Assembly (NCBI GenBank): GCA_903871805.1
Contig: CAIQIE010000408.1
Coordinates: 1-39,424, forward strand
Direction of reading: 5' to 3'
Source of the DNA: an uncultured Planctomycetaceae bacterium
Lineage (GTDB): Bacteria > Planctomycetota > Planctomycetia > Planctomycetales > Planctomycetaceae
Length of the DNA: 39,424 nt
The position numbers and the translations under genes were made by a program. Each line of letters starts with the position of its first letter. Within the stretch, counting starts at the first letter, position 1. Positions 9,715 to 18,607 of this stretch are shown piece after piece. The notes beneath the pieces are model-generated. The model was not told the DNA's origin. It saw only the letters and a program-made list of their open reading frames with translations, and did no database searches.

Positions 9715-11271
9715 ATGTACCGCGTGACGACTCTGGCCCCCATGCTGCTGCTGCATGCATCTGACAATGTTGCCGTGGCAAGACGCCCTTTGCAGCCCGG
9801 TGAGACGCTGTCCGTTGCTGGTTTTCAAATCACAATTTCTGAGCCCATACCGGCAAATCATAAGGTCGCTGTCGCGGCAATCCCCGCCGGAAAAACCATT
9901 CGCAAGTTCGGACAGCCGATCGGTTCTGCGTCCCAGCCTGTTGCTCCCGGACAGTGGGTTCACACGCACAATGTCAGTATCGAACGTGAAAGATCCGGTT
10001 ACGAATTCAGCACGGACATAATCGAGTTCCCAAAACCTGCTCCCAGGACATTTATGGGGTATCGTCGCAAAGACGGTCGGGTGGGAACCCGCAATTACAT
10101 CGCGGTGATCAGTACCGTCAACTGCTCGGCCACAACCTCACGCTATGTGGCTCAGGAACTGGCACGAACAGACCTAAGTCGCTATCCGAATATCGATGGT
10201 GTGATTCCTGTGGTTCATAAAAGTGGGTGCGCGTTTGCGTACAACAGCGAAGACCACCTGCTGCTGAATCGGACTCTGGCGGGTTTTGCTCGCCATCCAA
10301 ATATCGCTGCCTGCCTGGTGCTGGGACTGGGCTGCGAAACAGCTCAGGCCAGTCATCTGCAGCAGACACAGGGACTGGTTCAGCTGGGAGGGTCCGCAGC
10401 CGGTGGACAGCACGATCTTCCCATGATGCTGAATATTCAGGAAGTCGGGGGCGTTCGAAAAACGGTGGATCGAGCTGTCGGTGTGCTTCGCGAATTGCTG
10501 GCAGGAGCTAACGACGTCCGACGGGAACCAATTCCACTGTCGGAACTGATTCTTGGACTTCAGTGCGGCGGCAGTGATGGTGCCAGCGGCATTACCGCAA
10601 ACCCCGCTCTCGGTTATGCCAGCGATCTGCTTGTCGCGCACGGAGGTGGCTCAGTACTGGCAGAAACACCGGAAGTCTACGGCGCTGAACAGCTGCTGAC
10701 GCGACGGTCAGTGTCTCGTGAAGTCGGTGAAAAACTGCTCGAACGAATTCGCTGGTGGGAAGATTACGCGCGCAAAAACAATGCCTCAATCGACAACAAC
10801 CCGTCGTATGGCAACAAGCAGGGAGGACTGACAACCATCATCGAGAAATCTCTCGGTGCGGTGGCGAAAGGTGGAACTGCACCACTGGCGGACGTCTTCC
10901 AGTTTGCCGAGCCGATCACACGAAAAGGCTTCACGTTTATGGATACTCCTGGCTATGACCCCATTTCCGTGACCGGACTTGTGGCCGGTGGATGCCAGAT
11001 CGTCGTGTTCACAACAGGTCGTGGAAGCTGCTTTGGATGCAAACCAGCGCCAACTATTAAACTGGCAACGAACACGCCCCTGTTCAATAAAATGCGTGAA
11101 GACATGGACCTGAATGCCGGGACCATCCTTGACGGTGCCACCATCGAAAGTGTCGGTCAGGAAATCTTCGAAAAGATCATCTCTGTCGCCAGCGGCGAAC
11201 ATACCCTCAGCGAACAGCAGGGCATCGGGGATGAAGAGTTCTGTCCGTGGATGCCCGGCCCGATTTTCTAA
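9715..11271 (+). CDS. uxaA: Altronate dehydratase-like protein, UxaA family
   Basis: About 518 residues from ATG 9715. The N-terminal ~85 residues form a SAF-type domain (ASDNVAVARRPLQPGETL, then IPAGKTIRKFGQPIG). The catalytic UxaA region follows, with GRVGTRNYIAVISTVNCSAT, LGLGCETAQ, LQCGGSDGASGITANPALG and, near the end, GRGSCFGCKPAPTIKLATN. Family members dehydrate sugar acids (D-altronate to 2-keto-3-deoxy-gluconate; some act on galactarate) with a metal centre. The conserved Cys and Gly-Ser-Asp motifs are present and the length fits. The start is uncertain: the frame extends to TTG 9625 and there is an ATG at 9742, and none has a strong ribosome binding site. No other uronate-pathway gene is adjacent, so the exact substrate cannot be told. 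Confidence 0.88.
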   Translation: MYRVTTLAPMLLLHASDNVAVARRPLQPGETLSVAGFQITISEPIPANHKVAVAAIPAGKTIRKFGQPIGSASQPVAPGQWVHTHNVSIERERSGYEFSTDIIEFPKPAPRTFMGYRRKDGRVGTRNYIAVISTVNCSATTSRYVAQELARTDLSRYPNIDGVIPVVHKSGCAFAYNSEDHLLLNRTLAGFARHPNIAACLVLGLGCETAQASHLQQTQGLVQLGGSAAGGQHDLPMMLNIQEVGGVRKTVDRAVGVLRELLAGANDVRREPIPLSELILGLQCGGSDGASGITANPALGYASDLLVAHGGGSVLAETPEVYGAEQLLTRRSVSREVGEKLLERIRWWEDYARKNNASIDNNPSYGNKQGGLTTIIEKSLGAVAKGGTAPLADVFQFAEPITRKGFTFMDTPGYDPISVTGLVAGGCQIVVFTTGRGSCFGCKPAPTIKLATNTPLFNKMREDMDLNAGTILDGATIESVGQEIFEKIISVASGEHTLSEQQGIGDEEFCPWMPGPIF

Positions 11272-11292
11272 TCCAGGTCTGATTCTCTTTGT

Positions 11293-11313
11293 GCATTCTG
11301 CCTTCTGCATTCT
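11293..11313. repeat. Three-copy heptanucleotide repeat (GCATTCT type)
   Basis: GCATTCT, GCCTTCT, GCATTCT run in tandem, starting 22 nt after the uxaA-like stop codon. The same unit occurs twice at 29516-29529, next to another heptanucleotide array. Confidence 0.5.
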
Positions 11314-11427
11314 CCCACGTTGGTCGCTCTGCAATCCACCTTCCAACGCACAATGTTCTTTGCCTGAATAATGGAAGCCCGTTGTTCCTGTCGTGATTTT
11401 ATCATCCCAATTTTTTGAGGGGCTGTT

Positions 11428-12399
11428 ATGCGGTTGCGCTGTTTTGATATGTTTGTGTGGCTGGCACTGGCCGTTTCTGTAAACGCTCAGGACAAAATCC
11501 CGGGGATTGGTCCGGCTGGCGATGTGCAGAGGCTGCAGACGGGTTTTGAATTCACCGAAGGGCCAGCGGTTGATGCCACCGGGACTCTTTACTTCACGGA
11601 TATCCCCAAAAATCGCATTCACAAACTGGACTCGGCAGGGGTCCTGTCCGTCTTTGTCGAACCATCGGGGCACTGCAATGGCCTGATGGTCGTGGGGGAC
11701 CGCCTGCTGGCCTGCGAAATGGATGGTCGACTGAAGCAGTTCCGACTCAGCGATGCCCAGGAAACAATTCTGGCAGATCAATTCGAAGGGAAGCGTTTCA
11801 ATGCTCCTAATGATCTGGTGATTGACCAGCACGGTGGTATCTACTTCACAGACCCGCGTTTCCGTGCTCCTGATCCATGGCCTCAGGGAAAGGAAGCGGT
11901 TTACTACCGAGCTGCCGACGGCGTGGTTTCAAGGCTGATCGAGGATCGCAAAGCCCCCAATGGGATCATTCTCTCGCCGGATGAAAAGACGCTCTATGTG
12001 ATCCCCAGTATGGAAAAGGAAATGTGGGCCTACACTGTGGAAGGTCCGGGGAAAATTGGAGCAGGCAGGCTGCTGTGCGAGCTGAAGCAGAGACCTGGAG
12101 AATCGAATGGTGGGGGTGATGGTCTGACCATCGACACCAAAGGGAATCTGTATATCACGTCCGGTTCAGGCATTCAGGTCGTGACTCCCGAAGGAAAGAT
12201 TCTGGGTGTCATCGCGTTTCCTGAACAACCAGCCAATGTCACATTCGGTGGTCCCGATCGAAAACTACTGATTGTCACGGCTCGCAAGTCGGTGTACGCC
12301 GTGGCGATGGAATCTACGGGATATGTGTTCCCAGGGCCACCTGCGCCGCCTGCCGAAGTACCAAAGGCCGCAACACCTGATCCAGCAACGGACAAGTAA
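11428..12399 (+). CDS. SMP-30/gluconolactonase/LRE family protein, exported
   Basis: A 323-residue protein. ATG 11428 has GAGGGG 5 nt upstream. A signal peptide (hydrophobic FVWLALAVSVNAQ) predicts export with cleavage near residue 21. The body is a six-bladed beta-propeller of the SMP-30 family, with repeated motifs FTEGPAVDATGTLYFTD, HCNGLMVV, FNAPNDLVIDQHGGIYFTD, APNGIILSPDEKTLYV and GDGLTIDTKGNLYITS. The acidic Glu in FTEGPA, the Asn in APND and the Asp in GDGL are the usual metal-binding positions. Members hydrolyse sugar lactones or related esters; the substrate here is unknown. The C-terminus is a Pro/Ala-rich tail. The gene ends 4 nt before a heptanucleotide array and is followed by a strong terminator. 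Confidence 0.9.
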   Translation: MRLRCFDMFVWLALAVSVNAQDKIPGIGPAGDVQRLQTGFEFTEGPAVDATGTLYFTDIPKNRIHKLDSAGVLSVFVEPSGHCNGLMVVGDRLLACEMDGRLKQFRLSDAQETILADQFEGKRFNAPNDLVIDQHGGIYFTDPRFRAPDPWPQGKEAVYYRAADGVVSRLIEDRKAPNGIILSPDEKTLYVIPSMEKEMWAYTVEGPGKIGAGRLLCELKQRPGESNGGGDGLTIDTKGNLYITSGSGIQVVTPEGKILGVIAFPEQPANVTFGGPDRKLLIVTARKSVYAVAMESTGYVFPGPPAPPAEVPKAATPDPATDK

Positions 12400-12403
12400 A
12401 TCT

Positions 12404-12485
12404 CCGGGTATCGGGTATCGGGTATCGGGTATCGGGTATCGGGTATCGGGTATCGGGTATCGGGTATCGGGTATCGGGTATCGGG
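12404..12485. repeat. Heptanucleotide tandem array, about 11 copies of GGTATCG
   Basis: Uninterrupted 7-nt units (CGGGTAT in another phase) start 4 nt after the stop of the lactonase-like gene and end just before the terminator at 12503. In the phase GGTATCG it matches the consensus GKKDTCR shared with the arrays at 13467 and 29434. Open frames through it (RYPIPDT repeats) are artefacts of the period. Confidence 0.95.
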
Positions 12486-12502
12486 GAATGTGCAAAACGC
12501 TG

Positions 12503-12541
12503 AACGGCGGGGGAAAGGTGATTTCCCCCGCCGTTTATTTT
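12503..12541. terminator. Strong intrinsic terminator, probably bidirectional
   Basis: A perfect 14-bp stem (12503-12516 with 12522-12535), G/C-rich in its centre, encloses a 5-nt loop GGTGA. It is followed by TATTTTTG on the plus strand and by CGTTTTGC on the minus strand. It sits between two convergent genes (11428-12399 and 12567-13436) and can serve both. Confidence 0.9.
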
Positions 12542-12566
12542 TGTATCGGACCGGTTCTGGCATCTG

Positions 12567-13436
12567 TCAGTAAAATGCCGTGGCCAGTCTGCGGCGGTAT
12601 TCTGAAGCGAGTTTGGATTTGGCTCCCATGACCGTCAGCAACTGCACCATGACTTCCTTGGCCTTCAGGCCCACTCCCCCACGATCCTGTCGCACGATGT
12701 CCAGCAACAGCTCACAGGCCTCTTCAAAGCGGCTGTCTGCACCAACAGCCTCGGCCAGCAATAATCGCAGATTCAGGTCGGCTGGATTTGCTTCCAGTGC
12801 CCGGCGAGCCTCTGCAACTCCCCCGGACTCCTCGACCTGACTTCGCACTTCCAATTGCGACTTCAGAAGTTCTGCTTCCGGCTCCAGATAGCCCCGCTTC
12901 TCAAGCTCGTCAATAATCTCTCGCGCCTCGAGATCGCGGTTCAGCTCGATCAGCACCCTCGCATGGGCAATCCGAAATTCCGCCGCATCCGGCTCCAGCT
13001 CAGCAGCCTTGCGATAACAGACTTCAGCTTCGGCCAATTGACCGTCCGCCTCATGCTGTTGCGCTTTCTCCCACGCTTCCATGGCAGGAGATGGAAGCAG
13101 CCCCGCCAACCACTCTCTCAGCTCTGCTTCCTGCTTCAGCCCCGCAAAGTGACTCACAGGCTGCCCCTGAACCATCCCCACCACAAAGGGGATCGACTGG
13201 ACTCCAAAGGCCCCCGCGATTTCAGGCAATGCGTCCACGTTGACTTTCACAAGGCAGAACGCGCCATTCATTTCCTTTGCAAGCTTTTCCAGCAGGGGCA
13301 TCAGCTGCCGACAGGGCCCACACCACTCGGCCCAGAAATCCACGACCACGGGACGTTCCATGGATTGCTGAATCACGTCCTGGCGAAAGGTGTCCATGGT
13401 CGTGTTGATAATGATTTGCGGGGCGGCTTCACTCAT
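12567..13436 (-). CDS. Thioredoxin-like protein with TPR region (YbbN/CnoX type)
   Basis: A 289-residue protein. A thioredoxin fold is at residues 10-115, with the active site WCGPC at 38-42 in VVVDFWAEWCGPC and the cis-Pro step QSIPFVVG. The C-terminal half is helical with TPR-like repeats (AEAEVCYRKAAELEPDAAEF, ADLNLRLLLAEAVG) and ends in RLATAFY. This layout matches the co-chaperone family YbbN/CnoX, which pairs a thioredoxin domain with TPRs and protects or hands over client proteins; the E. coli form lacks a CXXC, whereas this one keeps it and may be redox active. It lies on the same strand as queD, but a heptanucleotide array sits between the queD stop and a point 31 nt before this ATG. 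Confidence 0.9.
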   Translation of the reverse strand: MSEAAPQIIINTTMDTFRQDVIQQSMERPVVVDFWAEWCGPCRQLMPLLEKLAKEMNGAFCLVKVNVDALPEIAGAFGVQSIPFVVGMVQGQPVSHFAGLKQEAELREWLAGLLPSPAMEAWEKAQQHEADGQLAEAEVCYRKAAELEPDAAEFRIAHARVLIELNRDLEAREIIDELEKRGYLEPEAELLKSQLEVRSQVEESGGVAEARRALEANPADLNLRLLLAEAVGADSRFEEACELLLDIVRQDRGGVGLKAKEVMVQLLTVMGAKSKLASEYRRRLATAFY

Positions 13437-13466
13437 CGCACTTCGATTCTGAAAACGGATGTGTCG

Positions 13467-13564
13467 GGGGTCGGGTTTCAGGTTTCAGGTTTCAGGTTTC
13501 AGGTTTCAGGTTTCAGGTTTCAGGTTTCAGGTTTCAGGGGTCAGGGGTCAGGGGTCAGGGGTCA
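13467..13564. repeat. Composite heptanucleotide array: GGGGTCG x1, GGTTTCA x9, GGGGTCA x4
   Basis: Fourteen units in one unbroken 7-nt phase. The sequence changes in blocks and not at random, which suggests local homogenisation by slippage. The array fills the space between queD and the thioredoxin-TPR gene and runs into the end of the queD reading frame, whose stop codon (13548-13550) lies inside it. Flanking sequence shows no recombinase or CRISPR features. Confidence 0.95.
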
Positions 13565-14066
13565 GGGGCAACCAGTAGTCGGCCCACTGTCCAAAATTTT
13601 CTTCCACGCTGATTCTCAGCCGCCTCAGTCCCGTTGCGGCCGATAGATTCAGACGAGAGCTTAACGTTTCCGCCATCCAGCGTGAAATCAGTTCCGCAGT
13701 CGTGTTTTCTATGGGAAGAATCAGGCAATCCTCCTGCGGAAAAACCCATCTCCGCTTTTCGAAAACTGCAGTCACCTCTGCTTCATCCGCGGAAACAGTG
13801 ACCAGGATCTGACGATGCCGATCAGGCAGCAAAACCCGATGGTCCAGTTCATGCACCAGCGCCTGCAGCCCGTCGCGTAACGCGATAAAGTCAAAGACGT
13901 AGAAATTCTCGTCCAGGTCCCCCTCGATCGCCGCTTCCACTCGCCAGTTGTGGCCATGCAGTCGCTCACAGATGGTACCATTGAATGTAATAAAATGCGC
14001 GGCGCTGAAGACCAGTGTGTCTTTCATGACCCGAACGCCAAAACTACCCGATGCCCTGTGATCCAT
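13548..14066 (-). CDS. queD: 6-carboxytetrahydropterin synthase-like protein (QueD/PTPS family)
   Basis: A 172-residue protein. ATG 14066 follows GAGG with 6 nt spacing; ATG 14027 (MKDTLVF) is possible. The zinc histidines are in FSAAHF (His24) and LHGHNW (His37, His39), and the likely catalytic Cys33 is in TICERLHGHN. Further family positions are LDHRVLLP and PIENTTAELISRWMAE. The family converts 7,8-dihydroneopterin triphosphate to 6-carboxy- or 6-pyruvoyl-tetrahydropterin in queuosine or biopterin synthesis. No other queuosine gene is in the window, so the exact product is not certain. The last five codons and the stop are formed by the GGGGTCA repeat read on the minus strand, giving the tail LTPDP. 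It may be co-transcribed with the downstream thioredoxin-TPR gene. Confidence 0.9.
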   Translation of the reverse strand: MDHRASGSFGVRVMKDTLVFSAAHFITFNGTICERLHGHNWRVEAAIEGDLDENFYVFDFIALRDGLQALVHELDHRVLLPDRHRQILVTVSADEAEVTAVFEKRRWVFPQEDCLILPIENTTAELISRWMAETLSSRLNLSAATGLRRLRISVEENFGQWADYWLPLTPDP

Positions 14067-14167
14067 TTCTCCCCTCGACTTCCGATCAGCCCCCGTGACT
14101 TCAATCCAGGCATTTGTTCCCGGTACTCAATCCCGGAGACTCACATTCGCACTCGTGGATACCAACA

Positions 14168-14202
14168 AAAAAGGGCCAGTCTGACATTCAGACCGGCCCC
14201 AC
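14168..14202 (-). terminator. Intrinsic terminator for the Gly/Met-rich protein gene
   Basis: Read on the minus strand, an 11-bp stem with one G-T pair (14174-14184 with 14190-14200) has a 5-nt loop and is followed by six T. It lies 34 nt past the stop of the gene 14236-15159 and upstream of queD. Confidence 0.9.
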
Positions 14203-14235
14203 CACGGTATTCAGTCAACATGCATCACAGTCATC

Positions 14236-15159
14236 TTAGCGAACTCGGCCCACTGGTTCCTGCACTGCCGGTTCTGCGTCGCCCTGTTCTCGCACCCGTG
14301 CTTCTGCTGATGTCAGCAAAAGCTGACCCTGTGCGATGTGAGCCGGCTGGAAGAAGTTCCGGTAGCCCTGAATTCCACGCACATTCTTGTGGGCCAACTG
14401 TTCCCAGGACATGTTGTCCGTACGCGTCCAGATGGCGGCCTGAGCCGACTGCTGATCGACACGGCCAGAACCAACCATACGAATCAACTCCGCCAGAATC
14501 GGGTCGTTCGTGTATTCACTCACTCGAACAATTCTGTATTCCACTCGGGGATTGGGTTCCGCTTTGCCATGATTCAGGCAGGCAGACACAAATGGCACCT
14601 TCAGCGTACGCTCTGGCGGAATCGAGAACATACCTCCACCGCCCATGCCGCCCATACCTCCACCACCCATGCCGCCCATGCCTCCGCCGCCCATACCACC
14701 CATACCGCCGCCGCCCATGCCGCCACCCATGCTCTGGTTGCCGCCGCCCATACCACCACCACCCATGCCTCCCATACCTCCGCCGCCCATGCCTCCCATG
14801 CCGCCGCCACCCATCCCGCCCATTCCACCGCCGGCCATGCCAAGCTGTTTCAGGACCTGGACTGCGACGAACGAATCCGGAAGAGCCACATTCAGAGTCT
14901 GGTCTGTGGTGTTGGAAATAAAGACAAAGCCACCCTTCGAGTCGTTCGCGACCAGTTTGGACTCAAGGCGACCTTCTTCCACAGCATCGAACAAATCCAC
15001 CTTTTCAGCAGATGCGTCAAAACGAGGATTCAGGACAATCGGACGACGGTTGGCTTTTGAACCGGGATCCGCGAGACACTCCGTGGCACTGGAGAGAATC
15101 ACTCCTGCCAGTGCGAATACACTCAACGACAGACAAAACGCCGACCGGGGTGCAATCAT
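14236..15159 (-). CDS. Exported protein with central Met/Gly repeat region, unknown function
   Basis: A 307-residue protein. ATG 15159 has AAGGAG 8 nt upstream, which rules out the longer frame to 15321. A signal peptide (LSLSVFALAGVILSSATECLADP) predicts export. The segment before the repeat (FVFISNTTDQTLNVALPDSF) looks like a small beta domain. About 70 residues follow, made almost only of Gly and Met (GGMGGMGGGGMGG units, 14630-14840). The C-terminal part (VPFVSACLNHGKAEPNPRVEY, later MSWEQLAHKNVRGIQGYRNFF) is a conserved-looking domain with a single Cys. No enzyme motif is seen. The Met-rich flexible region could bind copper or act as a spacer; both ideas are guesses. It forms a single-gene unit with its own terminator. 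Confidence 0.85.
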   Translation of the reverse strand: MIAPRSAFCLSLSVFALAGVILSSATECLADPGSKANRRPIVLNPRFDASAEKVDLFDAVEEGRLESKLVANDSKGGFVFISNTTDQTLNVALPDSFVAVQVLKQLGMAGGGMGGMGGGGMGGMGGGGMGGMGGGGMGGGNQSMGGGMGGGGMGGMGGGGMGGMGGGGMGGMGGGGMFSIPPERTLKVPFVSACLNHGKAEPNPRVEYRIVRVSEYTNDPILAELIRMVGSGRVDQQSAQAAIWTRTDNMSWEQLAHKNVRGIQGYRNFFQPAHIAQGQLLLTSAEARVREQGDAEPAVQEPVGRVR

Positions 15160-15578
15160 AGAAAAACTCCTTGTGCCCACACTGGAACCCGAATTCAGCG
15201 GTCCACATCGATCGCTGAAAAACCCTGTCCAGCGAGAAACGGCAGATTCGGAGAAACGTACGTATAGTTTATCGAGGATTTTCGGCAGTTCACAACAAAA
15301 AACCTCGACGACTGGCAGCAACGGTCAATTTCATGCTGCGAATACGCGGAAGACGTAATCACGGCGAACCTGTCGGAATCTAACCGTCCCGTCTGTTCGA
15401 CCGAATGTCCGAAAACTGCCGTTCGTGCGGATTACACGATGTTTTGCTGTGAAATGGCTGGTCACGGGATGAGGAACTTGCAGGTTCGCGAACCAGGGGA
15501 GCAGTGCAAGCCTGAGGAGCGACCCAAACTCTGCCGCACTCCCGACACGTCAGGTTCGCACCCCGGTGCTGCCTTGTT
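15160..15578. other. Intergenic region between pyrF and the Gly/Met protein, no supported gene
   Basis: It contains the promoter region of the gene starting at 15159. A minus frame 15380-15607 has one CXXC (TCRECGRVW) but overlaps the end of pyrF, has no ribosome binding site and no second metal-binding pair, so it is not called. Confidence 0.5.
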
Positions 15579-16574
15579 TTAGATGCCAGTTCGCGCCCCG
15601 CCGGCATTTTCCGGATTCATATCGAGTCCGTGTTTCAGCATCCCGGCAGGCGTATTTGCGGCAAGGTCCCGGATCATTTCGTGGACGGATTCTGCCACGG
15701 CTTCTCGCCAGCGCCCTTCCCCAAACGTCGAGGCATAGGGTTCCCGACGCCACGCGAAATTGATCCCGCGGGAGCTGTTGACGACGGCTCCCAGACCGTT
15801 TTCGTGAAACGCAGCCGCGGCGTCGGCCGAGGTGCCTCCCTGTGTTCCATAGCCCGGAACCAGCAACGGAACGCTGGGCATGACTTCCCGGAGCTGTCGG
15901 AGTTGCTGCGGCCAGGTGGCGCCCACAACAGCCCCCACACAGCCGTAAAGGTCCCCATCGATACGCGTCCCGTCACTGAGGCGACCAACGGCCTGAGCGA
16001 CCGTTTCGTACATGGGCCGTCCCTCCGAGACGCGATCCTGAAACTCCGCCGCACCCTTGTTGCTGGTCCGCACAAGGACATACAGCCCCGCCCCGCGTTT
16101 TGCCGCAATGTTCACGAACGGTTCAAGGGAATCGGTTCCGAGATAGGGATTGATGGTCAGCGCGTCGGCCGGCCATGCCGCAGCATCCGGATCTTCGCCA
16201 GCCAGCCAGCCCTCGGCGTAGGCTTCGGCAGTCGTGCCAATGTCTCCTCGTTTGGCATCCGCAATGACGATCAGGCCGAGTTTTCTGGCATAGGTCATGA
16301 CGGCGTGCAGTGCCTGCAGGCCGGGAATCCCATGCTGCTCGAAAAACGCGACCTGCGGTTTCACGGCAGCCACGTGCGGTGCGACGATGTCCAGAAGTTC
16401 ACAGCTGAATCGCTCGTACCCGCGCGCGATCCGGGAATGCAAACATCCCCCAGCTGTCTCCGCCGCACTCTGAATCTCACGAGGCAGCCAGTCCCAGCGA
16501 GGATCGATGCCGACAAGCGCCGGAGTTTTGCGGTTGATGATCTGCTGGTGCAGACGAGTCGTGTAATTCGCCAT
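15579..16574 (-). CDS. pyrF: Orotidine 5'-phosphate decarboxylase, type 2
   Basis: A 331-residue enzyme that converts OMP to UMP, the last step of de novo pyrimidine synthesis. The substrate-binding Asp is in LVGIDPRWDW (residue 24), the Lys in AAVKPQVAFFEQHG, and the catalytic DAKRGD motif is at 106-111 within VIADAKRGDIGTTAEAYAEG. The later phosphate-binding parts LVPGYGTQGG and NSSRGINFA are also present. Length and order match the longer type 2 subfamily and not the ~230-residue E. coli form. It stands alone, without other pyr genes. Confidence 0.95.
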   Translation of the reverse strand: MANYTTRLHQQIINRKTPALVGIDPRWDWLPREIQSAAETAGGCLHSRIARGYERFSCELLDIVAPHVAAVKPQVAFFEQHGIPGLQALHAVMTYARKLGLIVIADAKRGDIGTTAEAYAEGWLAGEDPDAAAWPADALTINPYLGTDSLEPFVNIAAKRGAGLYVLVRTSNKGAAEFQDRVSEGRPMYETVAQAVGRLSDGTRIDGDLYGCVGAVVGATWPQQLRQLREVMPSVPLLVPGYGTQGGTSADAAAAFHENGLGAVVNSSRGINFAWRREPYASTFGEGRWREAVAESVHEMIRDLAANTPAGMLKHGLDMNPENAGGARTGI

Positions 16575-17746
16575 GAACGGTGCCCTGAGTATCCTGCATT
16601 GATCGGATCAACCCGGATTTGAATCGAAACGGGGGATCCGAATCTTCCCGCAGAATATGGGGCCCGAATTGATTGTCAATCCAGCACTAACAGGGAATAC
16701 ATCACTAAGGGAACCCTGGGACTGCCGCGGATCGCACGGGAAACCCCGGCCGCAGGCTTCCAGAAGTCTCAATCAAAGTGCCTCACCAATTTCAGGGCAC
16801 TTTGGAACCTTCGTGGGCAATGACTTTACCTTCACTGGGCCTGACATCCATGAATGAAGAGACCCGCTGGAGAAAAAAACCGCCTGGCAAGCCGGGTGAT
16901 AGTGAGTACCAGGACCCTGACCAGCCATGACGGTAAATCCCGAACCAGAATTTCAAATCGCGAGATTTTCTGCGTGAAAAGACAGATGGAGTGGGAGAAG
17001 TACAACAGTACATGCGGAAGCGTTTTTTGGATGCTATGCAGCGAAAAAACGCCCCGGACCAAAAACCGTTGACACCGCCAGTTGTCAGGACCTTGAAACC
17101 GAGGTGAACCAAACCCCATCAAACTGGACGCCGGAAATGTCCTGAAAGCCCCCTCTGGCCACGTGGTGCAGTGCCTTGTGTCAATCACATTGCCCGAAAA
17201 GATTTTTTTTGCATTCAATAAAATCTCAGGCGTGCAAAGGGAATGCATCAAAAACAAAGATCTGCGTCTTTTTTTACTTTCAGACGGCCGCAATGCATCG
17301 AAAGGCAAACTCTAAATACGCGGCAGAGGGTAGTCTGGTTCGCCTTTAGTGCAATATCGCCTACCCAAGTCATTGACAGAAAAGTACGAAAGGACAGATT
17401 TTTTGACGAAACAACACGCTGGCGACGTTGCGCACCGTTTGTGCTTCACGAAAAATACGGGAAAACCCGCAGCAGTTTGCTGATTGGGCCCCGTTGAAAA
17501 AGTGTTCGTCGTCCTCGCGCAGGCGGGGATGAAGCGGGGGCAGCAGTGGATCCTGGCCTGCGCGGAACGCATCTCAAGCCCTGGCACTGGACACAGACGC
17601 CTTCAGGAGCATGACGCCAATCACGCTGCTCATTGATTTTGGTGAAAAGCAATCCCCGAGAGCCGGTTCGATGCCCGCAACGCAAAAAAAGCAGTTGCAG
17701 GGTCAGCTGGTCAGCGAAGACTGCGTGGGGCGATTGCCTGAGGGGA
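16575..17746. other. 1.2-kb region with no supported CDS
   Basis: Short frames on both strands (for example 16854-17072 and 17243-17497 plus, 16832-17308 minus) give compositionally random peptides with no motif and no convincing start. Around 17510-17545 there is a degenerate relative of the GCGGGGATGA repeat seen at 19549-19599. T-rich runs occur near 17200 and 17270. No RNA gene was recognised. Confidence 0.45.
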
Positions 17747-18046
17747 TTACTCGGCCTTTGGCTCTGTCATGGTTGCGGAGTCCGCGGAATCATGGGACTC
17801 GCCATGTTCATGAGCATCTGCGGCAGGAGCTGAGTGTTTCGCTTGAGCTTCACGGATACTGGACCACGTCCACCAGCTGGCGATGGACATCGCAATGACG
17901 GTGTACAGAAACAGTGCTGCCAGCATTTTACCGATATCGCCGCCCGCCTTAACGTCATCTGAACCAAATTGTTCGACTTCGACCGCAGTGAACAGCGACG
18001 CGTCTGAGGCAGCGGAAGCGGTTTCATGGGAAGCGTGGTCGGACAT
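17747..18046 (-). CDS. Small single-pass membrane protein, hypothetical
   Basis: A 99-residue protein from ATG 18046 (MSDHASHETA), which has a GAGAG motif 8 nt upstream; a GTG at 18064 would add six residues. The N-terminal ~45 residues are acidic and Ser/Ala-rich. One hydrophobic helix (MLAALFLYTVIAMSIASWW) follows, then a short His/Asp/Glu/Ala-rich tail (DAHEHGESHDSADSATM). No enzymatic motif is seen. The His- and acid-rich tail could bind metal, which is a guess. It is divergent from the DUF1559 gene at 18608. Confidence 0.65.
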   Translation of the reverse strand: MSDHASHETASAASDASLFTAVEVEQFGSDDVKAGGDIGKMLAALFLYTVIAMSIASWWTWSSIREAQAKHSAPAADAHEHGESHDSADSATMTEPKAE

Positions 18047-18607
18047 GGAGTTCACTCTCTTCACTGACAGCCTGAATAGGAAGCACCGGACGAAATAAGC
18101 ACCGCGTTGTTACTGTATCGAACGCAAACTCGCTGTTCAAATCAAATTCGGGTGCCCAGTAGCCCGGAAAGACGCAAATCCGGACCGAGCCGGAGCAATT
18201 TTCGGCAGCATAGCCCGACCGCGTTGAAAAAAACTGATTTCAGTAGGATGCCACTGCATTTTCCACAAAACAACAGGGAAAGCATGCAGATAAATCGGCA
18301 AATGCCGCCTTCATCCGAACTGCAGGGATGTGAAACCAACTGGAGACTGGAAAAAAACGAGCACGCCATTGCATGTTTCGTCGTGATTGTAAGTGGATTT
18401 CCAGAGCCGCGTTGGCGGGCTGCCACAGACCGGCCTGTCATACCAGCGAATTCCTTTCGGGAAACAATGAACAACTTCGTCACTCTTCATTTTGTCTTAA
18501 CGATTGATCTCAGAATGCCCGCCCGGTTGAGGGGGCTGTGTTGTCGGAACTGACGGTGCAGTGCTCTGATGAATCTGATTCAAAGGGCCTGCTGAGGGAG
18601 CACATCT
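18047..18607. other. Divergent intergenic region before the first DUF1559 gene, no supported gene
   Basis: About 560 bp between oppositely oriented genes, expected to hold both promoters. Frames through it (18107-18553 plus, 18142-18483 minus) lack start signals and motifs. No operator is evident. Confidence 0.45.

Noticed and set aside
10786..11832. A 348-codon open frame antisense to the uxaA-like gene
   Set aside because: No recognisable domain, and it overlaps two well supported plus-strand genes.
12174..12563. Minus-strand frame with RYPIPDT repeats
   Set aside because: It is a reading of the GGTATCG array; three units give a 7-residue period in any open frame. There is no start signal and it overlaps a real gene.
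13467..13564. Possible CRISPR array at the period-7 tracts
   Set aside because: Units are 7 nt with no spacers, and no cas gene is in the window.
14338..15060. Plus frame rich in His/Ala/Thr opposite the Gly/Met repeat
   Set aside because: The composition is the antisense reading of the Gly/Met codons; the minus-strand gene has a signal peptide, ribosome binding site and terminator.
15380..15607. Minus frame with one CXXC motif
   Set aside because: It overlaps the end of pyrF, has only one Cys pair and no start signal.
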